This document shows positions 14,466 through 23,371 of a stretch of DNA of 35,731 nt, one piece after another. The notes beneath the pieces are model-generated. The model searched no databases. It saw nothing but the letters and a program-made list of their open reading frames with translations, and had not been told where the DNA came from. Numbering within the stretch: position 1 is the first letter of the stretch; each line of letters opens with the position of its first letter. This DNA is from Clostridium intestinale DSM 6191 (GTDB lineage: Bacteria > Bacillota > Clostridia > Clostridiales > Clostridiaceae). The translations under genes and the position numbers were made by a program. The stretch is taken from assembly GCF_900130055.1 (NCBI RefSeq), contig NZ_FQXU01000023.1, forward strand, positions 1 to 35,731. The letters run 5' to 3'.

Positions 14466-16502
14466 ATGTATCTATCTAGACTCAATTTATGGAATTTCAG
14501 AAAGTATGGTTTTAATGCACTATCTGAGCAACCCAGTTTGTCAGTAGACTTTAACAGCGGACTAAATCTTATAGTTGGAGAAAATGATAGTGGCAAGACT
14601 TCAATAGTAGATGCAATTAAATATGTACTAGGAACGCAAAGTTATGATGGCGTAAGATTGGAAGAGAATGACTTTTATATTAGTAATCAAGGGAGTAGAA
14701 GTTCAGAACTGAAAATTGAATGTATTTTTAAAGATTTATCCGAAACCGAATGTGGAAAGTTTTTAGAGTGGATTAACTTTGATAAAGGAAAAACAGCAGA
14801 GCTTAGAGTAAAACTTGTTGCAAAATTACAAGATAATAAAGTATTTATAAAGAAAACTGCTGGATTAGATGGAATTGATATAAATTTTAATGCAAATGAT
14901 TTGTTAAGGATAACATATTTAAAACCATTAAGGGATGCTGAAAATGAACTTAGCCCTGGCTACAAATCTAGATTTGCCCAAATCTTAAAGAGCCATCCTC
15001 TTTTTGTGAAAGATAAAACGGAGGACGTTCATCCACTAGAAGCATATATAAAAGATGCAAACTATAATATTGAAGAATATTTTAAGAATGAATATGTAGG
15101 CGAGGATGAAGAAAAGCATCAAGCAGCGGGAACGTTAATAAAAACTCTAAATTCAACGTTAAAAGAGTTCATAGGATTAAATGAGAATAACTATATAGCT
15201 AATGTAAGTATTGCAAATAGTGAATTGGCTAAGATACTTTCTAAATTAATGCTTAGCGTTGATGAAAATAAGGTTGGCTTAGGAACTTTAAACCAACTTT
15301 ATATAGCTATGGAACTATTATTACTAGATGTTAAAAAATTCAAACAAGAATTTGGAATGGCTCTTATTGAGGAGATAGAAGCTCATCTTCATCCCCAAGC
15401 TCAATTAAGATTAATTAAATATTTACAGAATGTTGGTCAACAAGTTATTCTTACAACCCATAGTATTACTTTAGCATCAATAGTTGACTTGAAAAACTTG
15501 ATATTATGTAGAAAAGGAAAAACCTTTGCTTTAGGTAAAGAGTATACCAATTTAAGTGAAGGTGATTATGAGTTTTTACAAAGATTTCTTGATGCAACAA
15601 AAGCTAATTTATTTTTTGCTAAAGGGGTTATAATGGTTGAAGGAGATGCTGAAAATATACTTATACCTACTTTAGCAGAATTAATAGATAGACCTTTGCA
15701 TAGATATGGGGTATCAGTTGTTAATGTTGGAAATACTGCTTTTTTACGTTACAGTAATATTTTCATAAGAAATGACAAAATAAACACATTAGAAATCCCA
15801 GTGTCAATTATTACAGATACCGATGTACGCCCCAAAGAATATTACTTAGATGAAGAAAATAGCGGTAACAGCAATTATTACAAGTTATATATGATAAAAA
15901 ATATAGAAAAGTTAAATGGCAAGCTATACCTAAATGAAGACGATGCAATAAAAGTAATTAAAGAAGAGTTGAATATAGAACGGTTCAAACCAGCGGAAAA
16001 AGAAATATATGTTGAAGAAAAGAACGATTATAATTTGTACTTAGATGTTGTTAAAAATTCAAAGCAAGCTAAATATAACTTTATGGATATTTGCGTATTT
16101 ACAAACACATGGACATTAGAATATGATTTGGCGCTAAGCAGTTTAAAGACTGTTTTACGTGCAGCTATACTTATTGCTATTGATATAAAAAAGGATGAAG
16201 AAAGCATAAATAATATTAATACCGATGATTACTTAAAAGCTGCGAAAGAAGAAATTGATGGTATGAAAAGTTCAGGAAAAAATGATTTTGAAGTTGCATA
16301 TGAGATATTCAAGCCATTATTAAAAAATAAAGCATCAAAAGCAGTAACTGCTCAATACCTATCAAAAATATTAAAACCACTAGGCAAGCCTAAAAATATT
16401 AAGATAATTAAAAAAGATAAATATTTAAAATACTTATTAGATTCAATTTATCATGTAACGTCACCTAGTAACATTGAGGAGGAAACGCAAGAAAATGTTT
16501 AG
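14466..16502 (+). CDS. gajA: OLD-family ATPase/TOPRIM endonuclease, Gabija GajA-like
   Basis: The 678-residue protein combines an ABC-type ATPase and a TOPRIM nuclease (class 2 OLD). Visible motifs are Walker A GENDSGKT (38-45), a signature-like GLGTLNQL (271-278), Walker B ALIEEIEAHLHP (299-310), H-loop TTHS (330-333), TOPRIM Glu392 in VEGDAEN and Asp451/Asp453 in ITDTD. A TWTLEYDLA motif common to OLD proteins lies near residue 540. GGAGG lies 6 bases before the ATG. The helicase gene overlaps its end by 8 bases, the standard gajA-gajB order. Gabija GajA is a DNA-nicking enzyme held off by nucleotides and released on phage infection. The best-known GajA is about 578 residues, so roughly 100 extra residues lie here, mostly after the TOPRIM core. 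Confidence 0.88.
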   Translation: MYLSRLNLWNFRKYGFNALSEQPSLSVDFNSGLNLIVGENDSGKTSIVDAIKYVLGTQSYDGVRLEENDFYISNQGSRSSELKIECIFKDLSETECGKFLEWINFDKGKTAELRVKLVAKLQDNKVFIKKTAGLDGIDINFNANDLLRITYLKPLRDAENELSPGYKSRFAQILKSHPLFVKDKTEDVHPLEAYIKDANYNIEEYFKNEYVGEDEEKHQAAGTLIKTLNSTLKEFIGLNENNYIANVSIANSELAKILSKLMLSVDENKVGLGTLNQLYIAMELLLLDVKKFKQEFGMALIEEIEAHLHPQAQLRLIKYLQNVGQQVILTTHSITLASIVDLKNLILCRKGKTFALGKEYTNLSEGDYEFLQRFLDATKANLFFAKGVIMVEGDAENILIPTLAELIDRPLHRYGVSVVNVGNTAFLRYSNIFIRNDKINTLEIPVSIITDTDVRPKEYYLDEENSGNSNYYKLYMIKNIEKLNGKLYLNEDDAIKVIKEELNIERFKPAEKEIYVEEKNDYNLYLDVVKNSKQAKYNFMDICVFTNTWTLEYDLALSSLKTVLRAAILIAIDIKKDEESINNINTDDYLKAAKEEIDGMKSSGKNDFEVAYEIFKPLLKNKASKAVTAQYLSKILKPLGKPKNIKIIKKDKYLKYLLDSIYHVTSPSNIEEETQENV

Positions 16503-18423
16503 TAATATAACAGATGAAGATATTGCTTTTGCGGAAAAAATTCTTCTGCGAAACGGAGATAGTTTTGATGAAAACGAGCGTAGACCTGTAATAGCTAATT
16601 TTATAGAATCTTTTGATGTAAATGCGTGCCCAGGGAGTGGAAAGACGACAGTGCTATTAGCTAAATTGGTGATATTATCTAGAAAAATGCCTTTTGACAA
16701 TGGACAAGGTGTTTGTGTTTTAACTCATACTAATGTAGCTATAGATGAAATAAAAAACAGACTTAAAGATAGTAGTGATATACTATTTAATTATCCAAAT
16801 TTCTTTGGAACAATTGATTCATTTATCAATAAATTCTTAACAATTCCTTTTTATAAAAATATAACAGGCAAGGAGCTATCATGCATTGACACAGATGTGT
16901 ATAAAGACGAACTTGAAAAGTTAATACATAAATCGTTTCCTAATATTGATAGAGAAACTAATATAAAATTACGAGCTGGACTTAAAAGATGTGATATCTT
17001 TTTAAATAACGGAAGTATAGACATAGATAATAGTAGAATTCTGACTCCATACTACGATGAGGTTAGAGAATCCGTGAATAGGATGTTATTAGATATCTTT
17101 AGCAAAGGCATAATCTCACATAAGCAATCCTTTCGTTTGGCTCAAGAATATTTAAAAAACTTTCCTATGTTAAAGAACTATTTTTGTGAAAGATTTAAGT
17201 TAATATTCATAGATGAAATGCAAGATACAAAAGAATATCAAGAGAGTGTATTAAAAGAAATTTTCCAAGATGTTAGGTGTATAATTCAACGTTTTGGTGA
17301 TTTAAACCAGAATATTGGTAGTGGTGGTGGTGATGAGGTTTGCGGATGGACGTTAAACTCAAGAAATATTAAAGAAATAAATTCAACACAAAGGTATGGC
17401 TCTCAGATAAGTAGCTTTCTAGAGAACTTAAGAGTTATAAAATCAGGTAATTTGACTGGTAATACAAAGATAAACTCGTATAAACCTCATATAATTATTT
17501 TTGATAAAAAATGTATTTTAAACATAGAATGTATTTTTTGTGGCTTAATAAAGAAGTATAATCTAGATAAAAATACAAAAAGGATTTTTAAAGCAGTTGG
17601 AGCTATAGGACAAAACCCTAATAATAATGATGAATTAACCATCAAAAGTTATAAAAGCAGCTACACGAAAAAAAGAGGTGGCAAAACTATTAGTTTTGTA
17701 GAGAAGATTTTATACAATTGTTCAATTTCGCCATACCCACAGACACTATATAATGATTTATTAGAGTTAATGTTAAAATTATTAAGAAATACTGATTTGA
17801 ATTATAACAGCACTCAACTTATAACTGAATTAAACACCAGGTTTAATGATGATTATATGGAGTTTAAAAACAAAATAACCTCCTGGAGTGCAAGCATATT
17901 TGATGAGCCAGAAGAGGTATTGGAGGATATTAAACTTTCTTTGCTAAAGCTAATAAACTTAATAACCCCGATGATAAATGAAACAGTATTAGATACTCAT
18001 ATTAATTATAAAAATATCGACGTATTAAACCTTATCGCATTAACAACGCCAAATAATAATACTACAAATGATTTTATTATTGATTATGACACGATACATG
18101 GAGTTAAAGGTGAAACACATACAGCTACCTTGTATCTAGAAACAAAATATAATAATGGATATAAAGATTTAAGCGATATAAGTAAGATAATTAATTATTT
18201 AACCGCGGATAGTACTGAAACTGAAAACTTAGGTGATGAAATAGAAAAAGCTCTCGCTCTGTCATATGTCGCCATGAGCAGGGCAACTCATTTAGTCTGT
18301 ATAGCAATTAGTTATGATACAATAAAAGATAGACTTCAGAGTTTTGCTAAAAGAGGATATGAATTAATTGCTGCATCCGAAGACTTACAGATAAAGATTA
18401 ATAAAGAACTGTTTCCCTTTTAA
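16495..18423 (+). CDS. gajB: UvrD/PcrA-like superfamily 1 helicase, Gabija GajB-like
   Basis: From the ATG at 16495 the protein has 642 residues; the in-frame TTG at 16474 overlaps the GAGGAGG ribosome site and is rejected. SF1A motifs appear in order: Walker A ACPGSGKTT (44-52), Ia VLTHTNVAIDEI (75-86), Ib FFGTIDSF, II IFIDEMQD (237-244), III RFGDLNQN (266-273), V HGVKGETH and VI AMSRATHL near the C-terminus. In Gabija, GajB docks on a GajA core and is needed for full defence. At about 494 residues the known GajB is shorter, so the inserts between motifs, for example 115-235 and 300-520, are larger here. It is coupled to gajA by overlap. Confidence 0.87.
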   Translation: MFSNITDEDIAFAEKILLRNGDSFDENERRPVIANFIESFDVNACPGSGKTTVLLAKLVILSRKMPFDNGQGVCVLTHTNVAIDEIKNRLKDSSDILFNYPNFFGTIDSFINKFLTIPFYKNITGKELSCIDTDVYKDELEKLIHKSFPNIDRETNIKLRAGLKRCDIFLNNGSIDIDNSRILTPYYDEVRESVNRMLLDIFSKGIISHKQSFRLAQEYLKNFPMLKNYFCERFKLIFIDEMQDTKEYQESVLKEIFQDVRCIIQRFGDLNQNIGSGGGDEVCGWTLNSRNIKEINSTQRYGSQISSFLENLRVIKSGNLTGNTKINSYKPHIIIFDKKCILNIECIFCGLIKKYNLDKNTKRIFKAVGAIGQNPNNNDELTIKSYKSSYTKKRGGKTISFVEKILYNCSISPYPQTLYNDLLELMLKLLRNTDLNYNSTQLITELNTRFNDDYMEFKNKITSWSASIFDEPEEVLEDIKLSLLKLINLITPMINETVLDTHINYKNIDVLNLIALTTPNNNTTNDFIIDYDTIHGVKGETHTATLYLETKYNNGYKDLSDISKIINYLTADSTETENLGDEIEKALALSYVAMSRATHLVCIAISYDTIKDRLQSFAKRGYELIAASEDLQIKINKELFPF

Positions 18424-18449
18424 CATATATATCCACTTATCAACTTACA

Positions 18450-18480
18450 AAGGTGTAGCAAAATATTTTTGTTACACCTT
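18450..18480. terminator. Hairpin between gajB and the rhomboid gene
   Basis: AAGGTGTA (18450-18457) pairs with TACACCTT (18473-18480), and the stem extends inward through a G-T pair and A/T pairs with a loop of about 3 bases. It lies 27 bases after gajB and 11 bases after the convergent rhomboid gene, so it can serve both. Confidence 0.75.
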
Positions 18481-18490
18481 ATATTAACTA

Positions 18491-19279
18491 CTAGTGTTTA
18501 ATATGCTCATGATCATTTAAGTGATCCATACAATACTCATGTTCACCATCACATTTGCTACAATATCTAAACTCCATATCAGGATTTGTTCTTTCTGTTA
18601 CTCCACATATAGTACATCTATGCATTGTTCTTTTCATTTCAATTACATTATTTTTATATTTTCTATGAACCTTTTTATTTCTATTAACTAAGGATTCATA
18701 TATATCTCTTCCAAAGAATAAAATGAAGTTTAATAAGGCTACTATAATCACAATCTTTGTTGTTAAGCTTCCTGTTGCAAAGGAAAAGCCCAAGAAAGCT
18801 CCACTAAGCCATCCTAAATATTTCATCTTAACTGGAAGTACAAAGAATACTAATATTTCAAAGTTAGGATAAATATATGCAAATGCAAAAAACAATGACA
18901 TATTTAAATATGTTGGAACACCTATTCCACCAGTTATAAACGTAGCTATTATAGTTCCTAATATTCCAACTAAATAATATATGTTGAATTTAAATGCACC
19001 CCATTCATACTCTAAAGAGTTCCCTATCATATAATAGAAATATAGAGTTATCAAAGTCCAAAAAGAATTTCCTTCTGGTATGAATATGAAAGTTATTAAT
19101 CGCCACACCTCGCCATTTAATATTGATGCGCGGCTTAACATCAATCTAGACGATATATTAGCGGCTGGAATCATATACTCAATAAATAGAACCCCTGCAG
19201 TTATAATTACTATATATTTCATTAATCCATGTATTGCGTATCGACCATATTTTCTCTGTAATTTATCTAAAAATCTCAA
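18491..19279 (-). CDS. Rhomboid-fold membrane protein with zinc-ribbon tail, probably inactive
   Basis: The protein has 262 residues from TTG 19279, with AGGAGG 9 bases upstream; an upstream in-frame TTG overlaps this ribosome site. It has about six membrane helices. GEVWRLITFIFIPEG followed by FYYMIGNSLEYEWGAFKFN is the rhomboid/derlin pattern. The GxSx serine box and partner His of active rhomboids are not seen: the matching helix reads LNMSLFFAFAYI, and the last helices have LGWLSGAFLGFSF. The C-terminus has a cytoplasmic CTICG...CSKCDGEHEYC motif with nearby His, probably a zinc ribbon. A non-proteolytic membrane role is therefore inferred. It is convergent with gajB. Confidence 0.8.
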   Translation of the reverse strand: MRFLDKLQRKYGRYAIHGLMKYIVIITAGVLFIEYMIPAANISSRLMLSRASILNGEVWRLITFIFIPEGNSFWTLITLYFYYMIGNSLEYEWGAFKFNIYYLVGILGTIIATFITGGIGVPTYLNMSLFFAFAYIYPNFEILVFFVLPVKMKYLGWLSGAFLGFSFATGSLTTKIVIIVALLNFILFFGRDIYESLVNRNKKVHRKYKNNVIEMKRTMHRCTICGVTERTNPDMEFRYCSKCDGEHEYCMDHLNDHEHIKH

Positions 19280-19445
19280 ATCCCTTAACCTCCTCAATAT
19301 AATTAAGTCTCATAGTCATTTATTATTACTATACTATCATTTATCTTAATTGGAATCAACTTAACTATATGGATACTAATAACTTTTTCTATTTATATTT
19401 TATCTGCTATTAGTTAATAAGTTATATGCTGATATAAGAAAAGAC

Positions 19446-19471
19446 TGCATAGATATTTTTTTCTATGCAGC
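19446..19471 (-). terminator. Rho-independent terminator of gshAB-arsR
   Basis: On the minus strand CTGCATAGA (19471-19463) pairs with TCTATGCAG (19454-19446), followed by TCTTTTC. It lies 8 bases after the ArsR-type gene. Confidence 0.85.
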
Positions 19472-19479
19472 CTTACTGA

Positions 19480-19758
19480 TTATCTACTTTCTTTTTCATA
19501 AATCTCTTCAGTAACTTTAATTAGATCCATAACTTTAGGATTTCTAATCTTATAATAGATAAACATTCCTCTTTTTTCAGCCTCTACTATTTTTGCATCC
19601 TTTAGTATCTTAAGATGCTGCGATAGGTTTGCCTGGCTAAATTCAATGTCTTCATTAATCTCACAAACACACACTTCACCTTCATACAGCTTCTTTAGTA
19701 TTTTTATTCTTATTGGATGGGCTAATGCTTTAAATATATTAACTTGAAATTCTTCCAT
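19480..19758 (-). CDS. ArsR/SmtB-family metal-responsive repressor
   Basis: The protein has 92 residues from the ATG at 19758, with GAGG 8 bases upstream; a GTG nine bases further up is an alternative. It is a winged-helix protein with FKALAHPIRIKIL at the N-terminus, recognition helix SQANLSQHLKIL (41-52) and wing RGMFIYYKI. Cys30 and Cys32 in GEVCVCEI lie in the alpha-3 position that binds As(III), Sb(III), Cd(II) or Pb(II) in ArsR and CadC. The third cysteine of E. coli ArsR is absent. It lies 18 bases after gshAB and shares its terminator, which suggests it senses metal or metalloid stress linked to glutathione supply. Confidence 0.9.
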   Translation of the reverse strand: MEEFQVNIFKALAHPIRIKILKKLYEGEVCVCEINEDIEFSQANLSQHLKILKDAKIVEAEKRGMFIYYKIRNPKVMDLIKVTEEIYEKESR

Positions 19759-19776
19759 ATAACACACCTCTTAAAT

Positions 19777-22119
19777 CTAGCCCCTGAATAGTAAATTAAG
19801 AACTTTTTCCCCTACATTTCTATTCTTTCCCTTGTAAGGATAACAATGAATGTGTATAGCTGGGTTAAAGTTTAACTCTATAATTCCATAGTTATCTTTA
19901 GATATTTTCTCATTAATGTTAGTAATCATCATATCTACTCCACATATAGATGCACCCACTGCTTTAGCTGCTTTTATAGCCATTTCCTTATAGCTTTCAT
20001 CTATCTTATCGGTATAATCAATACTGTCCCCACCAGTACTAACATTAGAGTTTTCTCTTAAATATACAATCTCATCTTTGTTTGGCACATAAGTAAAGTC
20101 CTTACCTTGAGCTTTTAAGAACATCTCTTCTATTTCACCTAGAGATATTTTTTCAAGAGGTGTTTTATACCCCTTTCCTCTTAAACTATCCTTATTCTTT
20201 TCCTTAACTAGTTCCGATATATTATTTACTCCATTTCCACATACATTGGCTGGCACTCTATGAAGTATTCCTACTACTTCATCATCTATAACTAAAAATC
20301 TATATTCTTTGCCTTCTATAAATTCTTCTACTAAAACCGTATTATCATTATCAAATGCTATTTCTAGCGCTCTTCTAAAGTCATCTTTATTAAATCCATC
20401 CTTAAATATAGATATACCTATACCAAAGTTAGTAGATTTAGGTTTTATAACTATCTTCTTATTCTCGAACTTATCGTAGAACTTCATAGCTTCTTCTACG
20501 CTATTATAATTTTCTCCACTAGGTACTCTAACTTCATTTTCTTTCAATACTTCCTTAGTAACCACTTTATTTTCCATAACAAGAACAGTACTATAAGAAT
20601 CTTTAGAAGTTTTAGTAGCTTGCTTTACGTACTCTGTTTTTCCATTAAAGCTAAGACTTATAAAATTCTCTTTTCTATCAAGTACTTTAAATTCTATACC
20701 TCTTTTTATAGAATCCTTTATTAATATCTGAGTTGATAATTCTAAATCTTCATATCCTATTAAATTAAAACTCTTTTTATCCGTTTCATCTAAATATTCT
20801 TTAGCTTTATCTATATGAAAGTCTACATATGATTTTTCTTTTATTCCTTGAAGAACCTTATAAGAATAGGTCTGCTTTGAATCTAATATTTTTTCCTTAG
20901 CATTAGCTATTATATTTAATAAAAATTCTTCTTTAACTCCTAATTTTCTAACTAAAAGCTCCATATCATATATAATTTTTAAAGCTTCATCCTTTAGAGG
21001 TACTTTTTCAGACTTACTATTTAATATTTTTAAATCTGACTTTCTTCCTAATGTTGCTACTATATTATGATTTATATTAGAAATTTCCTGCTCTTTTTCA
21101 TTAAACTGGCTATCTTCCTTTAACAACATATAAATTAAGAAAATATTTATTAAATATAAATCCTCTAAAAATATTCCATTTTTACTTAATGGATTTAAAT
21201 CTAATATTCTGACTTCTACGTACTTTATTCCATCGCTTTTTAATATTTCTAAAGAATTCTTCCCGCCTATTGATTTAACCCTAATAGGACTATATAATTC
21301 ACTTGCATTTTCAATCTTATTACAGCGAATTAATTCGTTTATACTTTCTATATAATCACTTAAACTATCATAATTAATAGGAAAATCTTCTTTATTTTTA
21401 TATCCACATATTCCATTTCTAAGGGATACTAGGTTTTCCGAATAGCCAGTTTCATTTTCTAAACTTTCACTAATTTCTACGCAACTATCCATATAACTTT
21501 TATGAAATACTGGACTCGCTCCAGTAAGATATATTAGAAACCATCTATATTTCAAGAAATTTTTTACTGTTCTTAAATATATAGTGCTTTTAAAATCCTT
21601 AAAGTCTTTACTATTGCTAAATTCTCTATATAAATATCTTAAAAAATCCTCATCAAAGGAGAAGTTAAAATGTATTCCTGATAATAGTTGTTTCTTTCTA
21701 CCATACTTCTCTGCTAACTTCTCTCTATATTCTCTCTCAACTTTACCTGCCTCTCCATAACAAGCTATTGGAATTTCACCATCGCTTGGTAATATAGGAG
21801 GATTGCTTTGAGTCCATAGATATTCATCTTTTAATGTACTAGAAACTATATTCTGGAGATTCTCCAAAAAGTCATACATTTCCTCTAAGCTTTTACATGC
21901 AGGTGTTACTACCTCTACCTGACTTTCAGAAAAGTCTGTTTTAATAAAAGCATTTTCTAATTTATCTCCAAACTCCGCTGGATGAGCAGTTAACGCTAAG
22001 TGCCCATCTTTATATACTCTAACATTTTCTTTCTCTATTCCAAAATTACCTTTAAACAAGTCTTCACTTAAGTTTTCTTTAACTAAAAAATCCAGTAATT
22101 TATTATCAATACCTTCCAT
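19777..22119 (-). CDS. gshAB: Bifunctional glutamate-cysteine ligase/glutathione synthetase
   Basis: This 780-residue fused enzyme makes glutathione from Glu, Cys and Gly in two ATP-dependent steps. The N-terminal ligase half begins with FGIEKENVRVYKDGHLALTA, a GshA hallmark, and has SQVEVVTP and SGIHFNFSF. The C-terminal ATP-grasp half shows VVIKPKSTNFGIGISIF, VLVEEFIEGKEYRFLVIDDE and the metal-binding IIELNFNPAIHIHCYPYKG end. The length is normal for the GshF/GshAB class. AGAAGGTG precedes the ATG. It is cotranscribed with an ArsR-type gene and divergent from a metal-chaperone/permease operon. Confidence 0.95.
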   Translation of the reverse strand: MEGIDNKLLDFLVKENLSEDLFKGNFGIEKENVRVYKDGHLALTAHPAEFGDKLENAFIKTDFSESQVEVVTPACKSLEEMYDFLENLQNIVSSTLKDEYLWTQSNPPILPSDGEIPIACYGEAGKVEREYREKLAEKYGRKKQLLSGIHFNFSFDEDFLRYLYREFSNSKDFKDFKSTIYLRTVKNFLKYRWFLIYLTGASPVFHKSYMDSCVEISESLENETGYSENLVSLRNGICGYKNKEDFPINYDSLSDYIESINELIRCNKIENASELYSPIRVKSIGGKNSLEILKSDGIKYVEVRILDLNPLSKNGIFLEDLYLINIFLIYMLLKEDSQFNEKEQEISNINHNIVATLGRKSDLKILNSKSEKVPLKDEALKIIYDMELLVRKLGVKEEFLLNIIANAKEKILDSKQTYSYKVLQGIKEKSYVDFHIDKAKEYLDETDKKSFNLIGYEDLELSTQILIKDSIKRGIEFKVLDRKENFISLSFNGKTEYVKQATKTSKDSYSTVLVMENKVVTKEVLKENEVRVPSGENYNSVEEAMKFYDKFENKKIVIKPKSTNFGIGISIFKDGFNKDDFRRALEIAFDNDNTVLVEEFIEGKEYRFLVIDDEVVGILHRVPANVCGNGVNNISELVKEKNKDSLRGKGYKTPLEKISLGEIEEMFLKAQGKDFTYVPNKDEIVYLRENSNVSTGGDSIDYTDKIDESYKEMAIKAAKAVGASICGVDMMITNINEKISKDNYGIIELNFNPAIHIHCYPYKGKNRNVGEKVLNLLFRG

Positions 22120-22267
22120 CCTAACACCTTCTACGCATAATACTATTTAAAATTATTTGTTCCATAATTATAAATTATTCTTGATGTAAAAATACTATTA
22201 ATAATTTTTAAATTTTGCCATAAAGTATTATAAGTATATTAGAATTTACTTATATAGTCAATGACTT

Positions 22268-22361
22268 TTGCATTGTGTTAATCAAATTAACATTCTCTTA
22301 AATTTTGGTAAATGCAATTCATTTGCATTGCTTTGAACTCTTATATGCTTTAAAATATATA
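22268..22361 (+). promoter_or_regulatory. Promoter and candidate operators of the GTPase-permease operon
   Basis: A possible promoter is TTGAAC (22333-22338), a 17-base spacer and TATATA (22356-22361). Just upstream is an inverted repeat AATGCAA-TTCAT-TTGCATT (22311-22329), and a third TTGCATT copy lies at 22268-22274. A second dyad, TGTTAAT-CAA-ATTAACA, lies at 22276-22292. These resemble binding sites for a dimeric regulator such as a metal repressor. Which one binds cannot be read from the sequence. Confidence 0.5.
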
Positions 22362-22389
22362 TTATAAAAATAATAATAAGGATGGTTTT

Positions 22390-23343
22390 ATGAAAATTAA
22401 AGTTGATGTATTTTCAGGATTTTTAGGTGCTGGTAAAACACTGTTAATTAAAAAATTAATAGAAGAAAATTTAAAGAATGAAAAAATAGCTATAATTGAA
22501 AATGAGTTTGGAGAGATAGGCATAGATGGAGGATTTTTAAGAAATTCCTCTATAGATGTTAAAGAGATAAATGCTGGTTGTATTTGTTGCAGCGTTTACG
22601 GAGATTTTAAAGCAGGTATTAATGAAGTAATAGATAAATATCACCCTGAAAGAATAATTATTGAACCTTCTGGGGTTGCTAAATTATCTGAAGTTCTTTC
22701 TGTTTTTAAAGAGTCAGATTTTAAGGAAAAGCTTTCACTCAATATAATAATGACGGTTATAGATATAACTAAATACGATATGTATGTTACTAATTTTGAT
22801 GAGTTTTATAAAGATCAAATAAGAAAAGCCAAAACTATTATATTAAGCAGAACTCAAAATGTTTCTAATGAAACTGTTGTTGATGTTGTAAGCAAGATAA
22901 AAGCATTAAACAATTCAGCAAGCATAATAACTACCCCTTGGAATAACATTAAAGCTAAAAATATATTAGAAACTGCTGAAGGTAATTCAGAAAACACCAT
23001 TTTTAATAAAATCAATTTACTAAATAAAGTACCTAGCAAGGTGTCAGTAAGAACTTCCACAGTAAATACCACTAAGACTACCTTCAAAACCATAGGTATC
23101 GAAACTCCAAAAATACTTACTAAAAGTCAATTGAAAAATAATTTAGAGAAGCTAAATAACTCTATGTATGGTCTTGTGCTACGTGCAAAAGGTATTGTTG
23201 AGTGTACTAATGGAGAATGGGTGGAGTTCGATTATGTACCAAATGAATTTGAAATTAGAAAATCCTTGCCAGACTATAGCGGAAGAATTTGTGTTATAGG
23301 CGAAAACTTGAGTAAAGATAATATAGAAAAGTTATTTCGTTAA
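22390..23343 (+). CDS. COG0523 (CobW/YciC-type) G3E GTPase, putative metal chaperone
   Basis: The 317-residue protein has the P-loop GFLGAGKT (10-17), the switch NEFGEIGID (38-46) and the metal-binding CxCC motif, Cys64, Cys66 and Cys67 in AGCICCSV. It then has EPSG and a C-terminal CobW_C-like domain (about 230-317). The usual NKxD base-recognition motif is replaced by SRTQ. COG0523 proteins insert or deliver metals (Zn, Co, Fe); several are linked to zinc shortage. It heads an operon with a second COG0523 protein, a permease and a TIGR03943 protein, which points to metal or metalloid homeostasis rather than cobalamin synthesis. Confidence 0.9.
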   Translation: MKIKVDVFSGFLGAGKTLLIKKLIEENLKNEKIAIIENEFGEIGIDGGFLRNSSIDVKEINAGCICCSVYGDFKAGINEVIDKYHPERIIIEPSGVAKLSEVLSVFKESDFKEKLSLNIIMTVIDITKYDMYVTNFDEFYKDQIRKAKTIILSRTQNVSNETVVDVVSKIKALNNSASIITTPWNNIKAKNILETAEGNSENTIFNKINLLNKVPSKVSVRTSTVNTTKTTFKTIGIETPKILTKSQLKNNLEKLNNSMYGLVLRAKGIVECTNGEWVEFDYVPNEFEIRKSLPDYSGRICVIGENLSKDNIEKLFR

Positions 23344-23371
23344 TATTTAAGATTTAGAAAGGACTTATCTT

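Noticed and set aside
14327-14596. An 89-residue minus-strand reading frame over the gajA start
   Set aside because: It is antisense to gajA and its leader, with no ribosome site.
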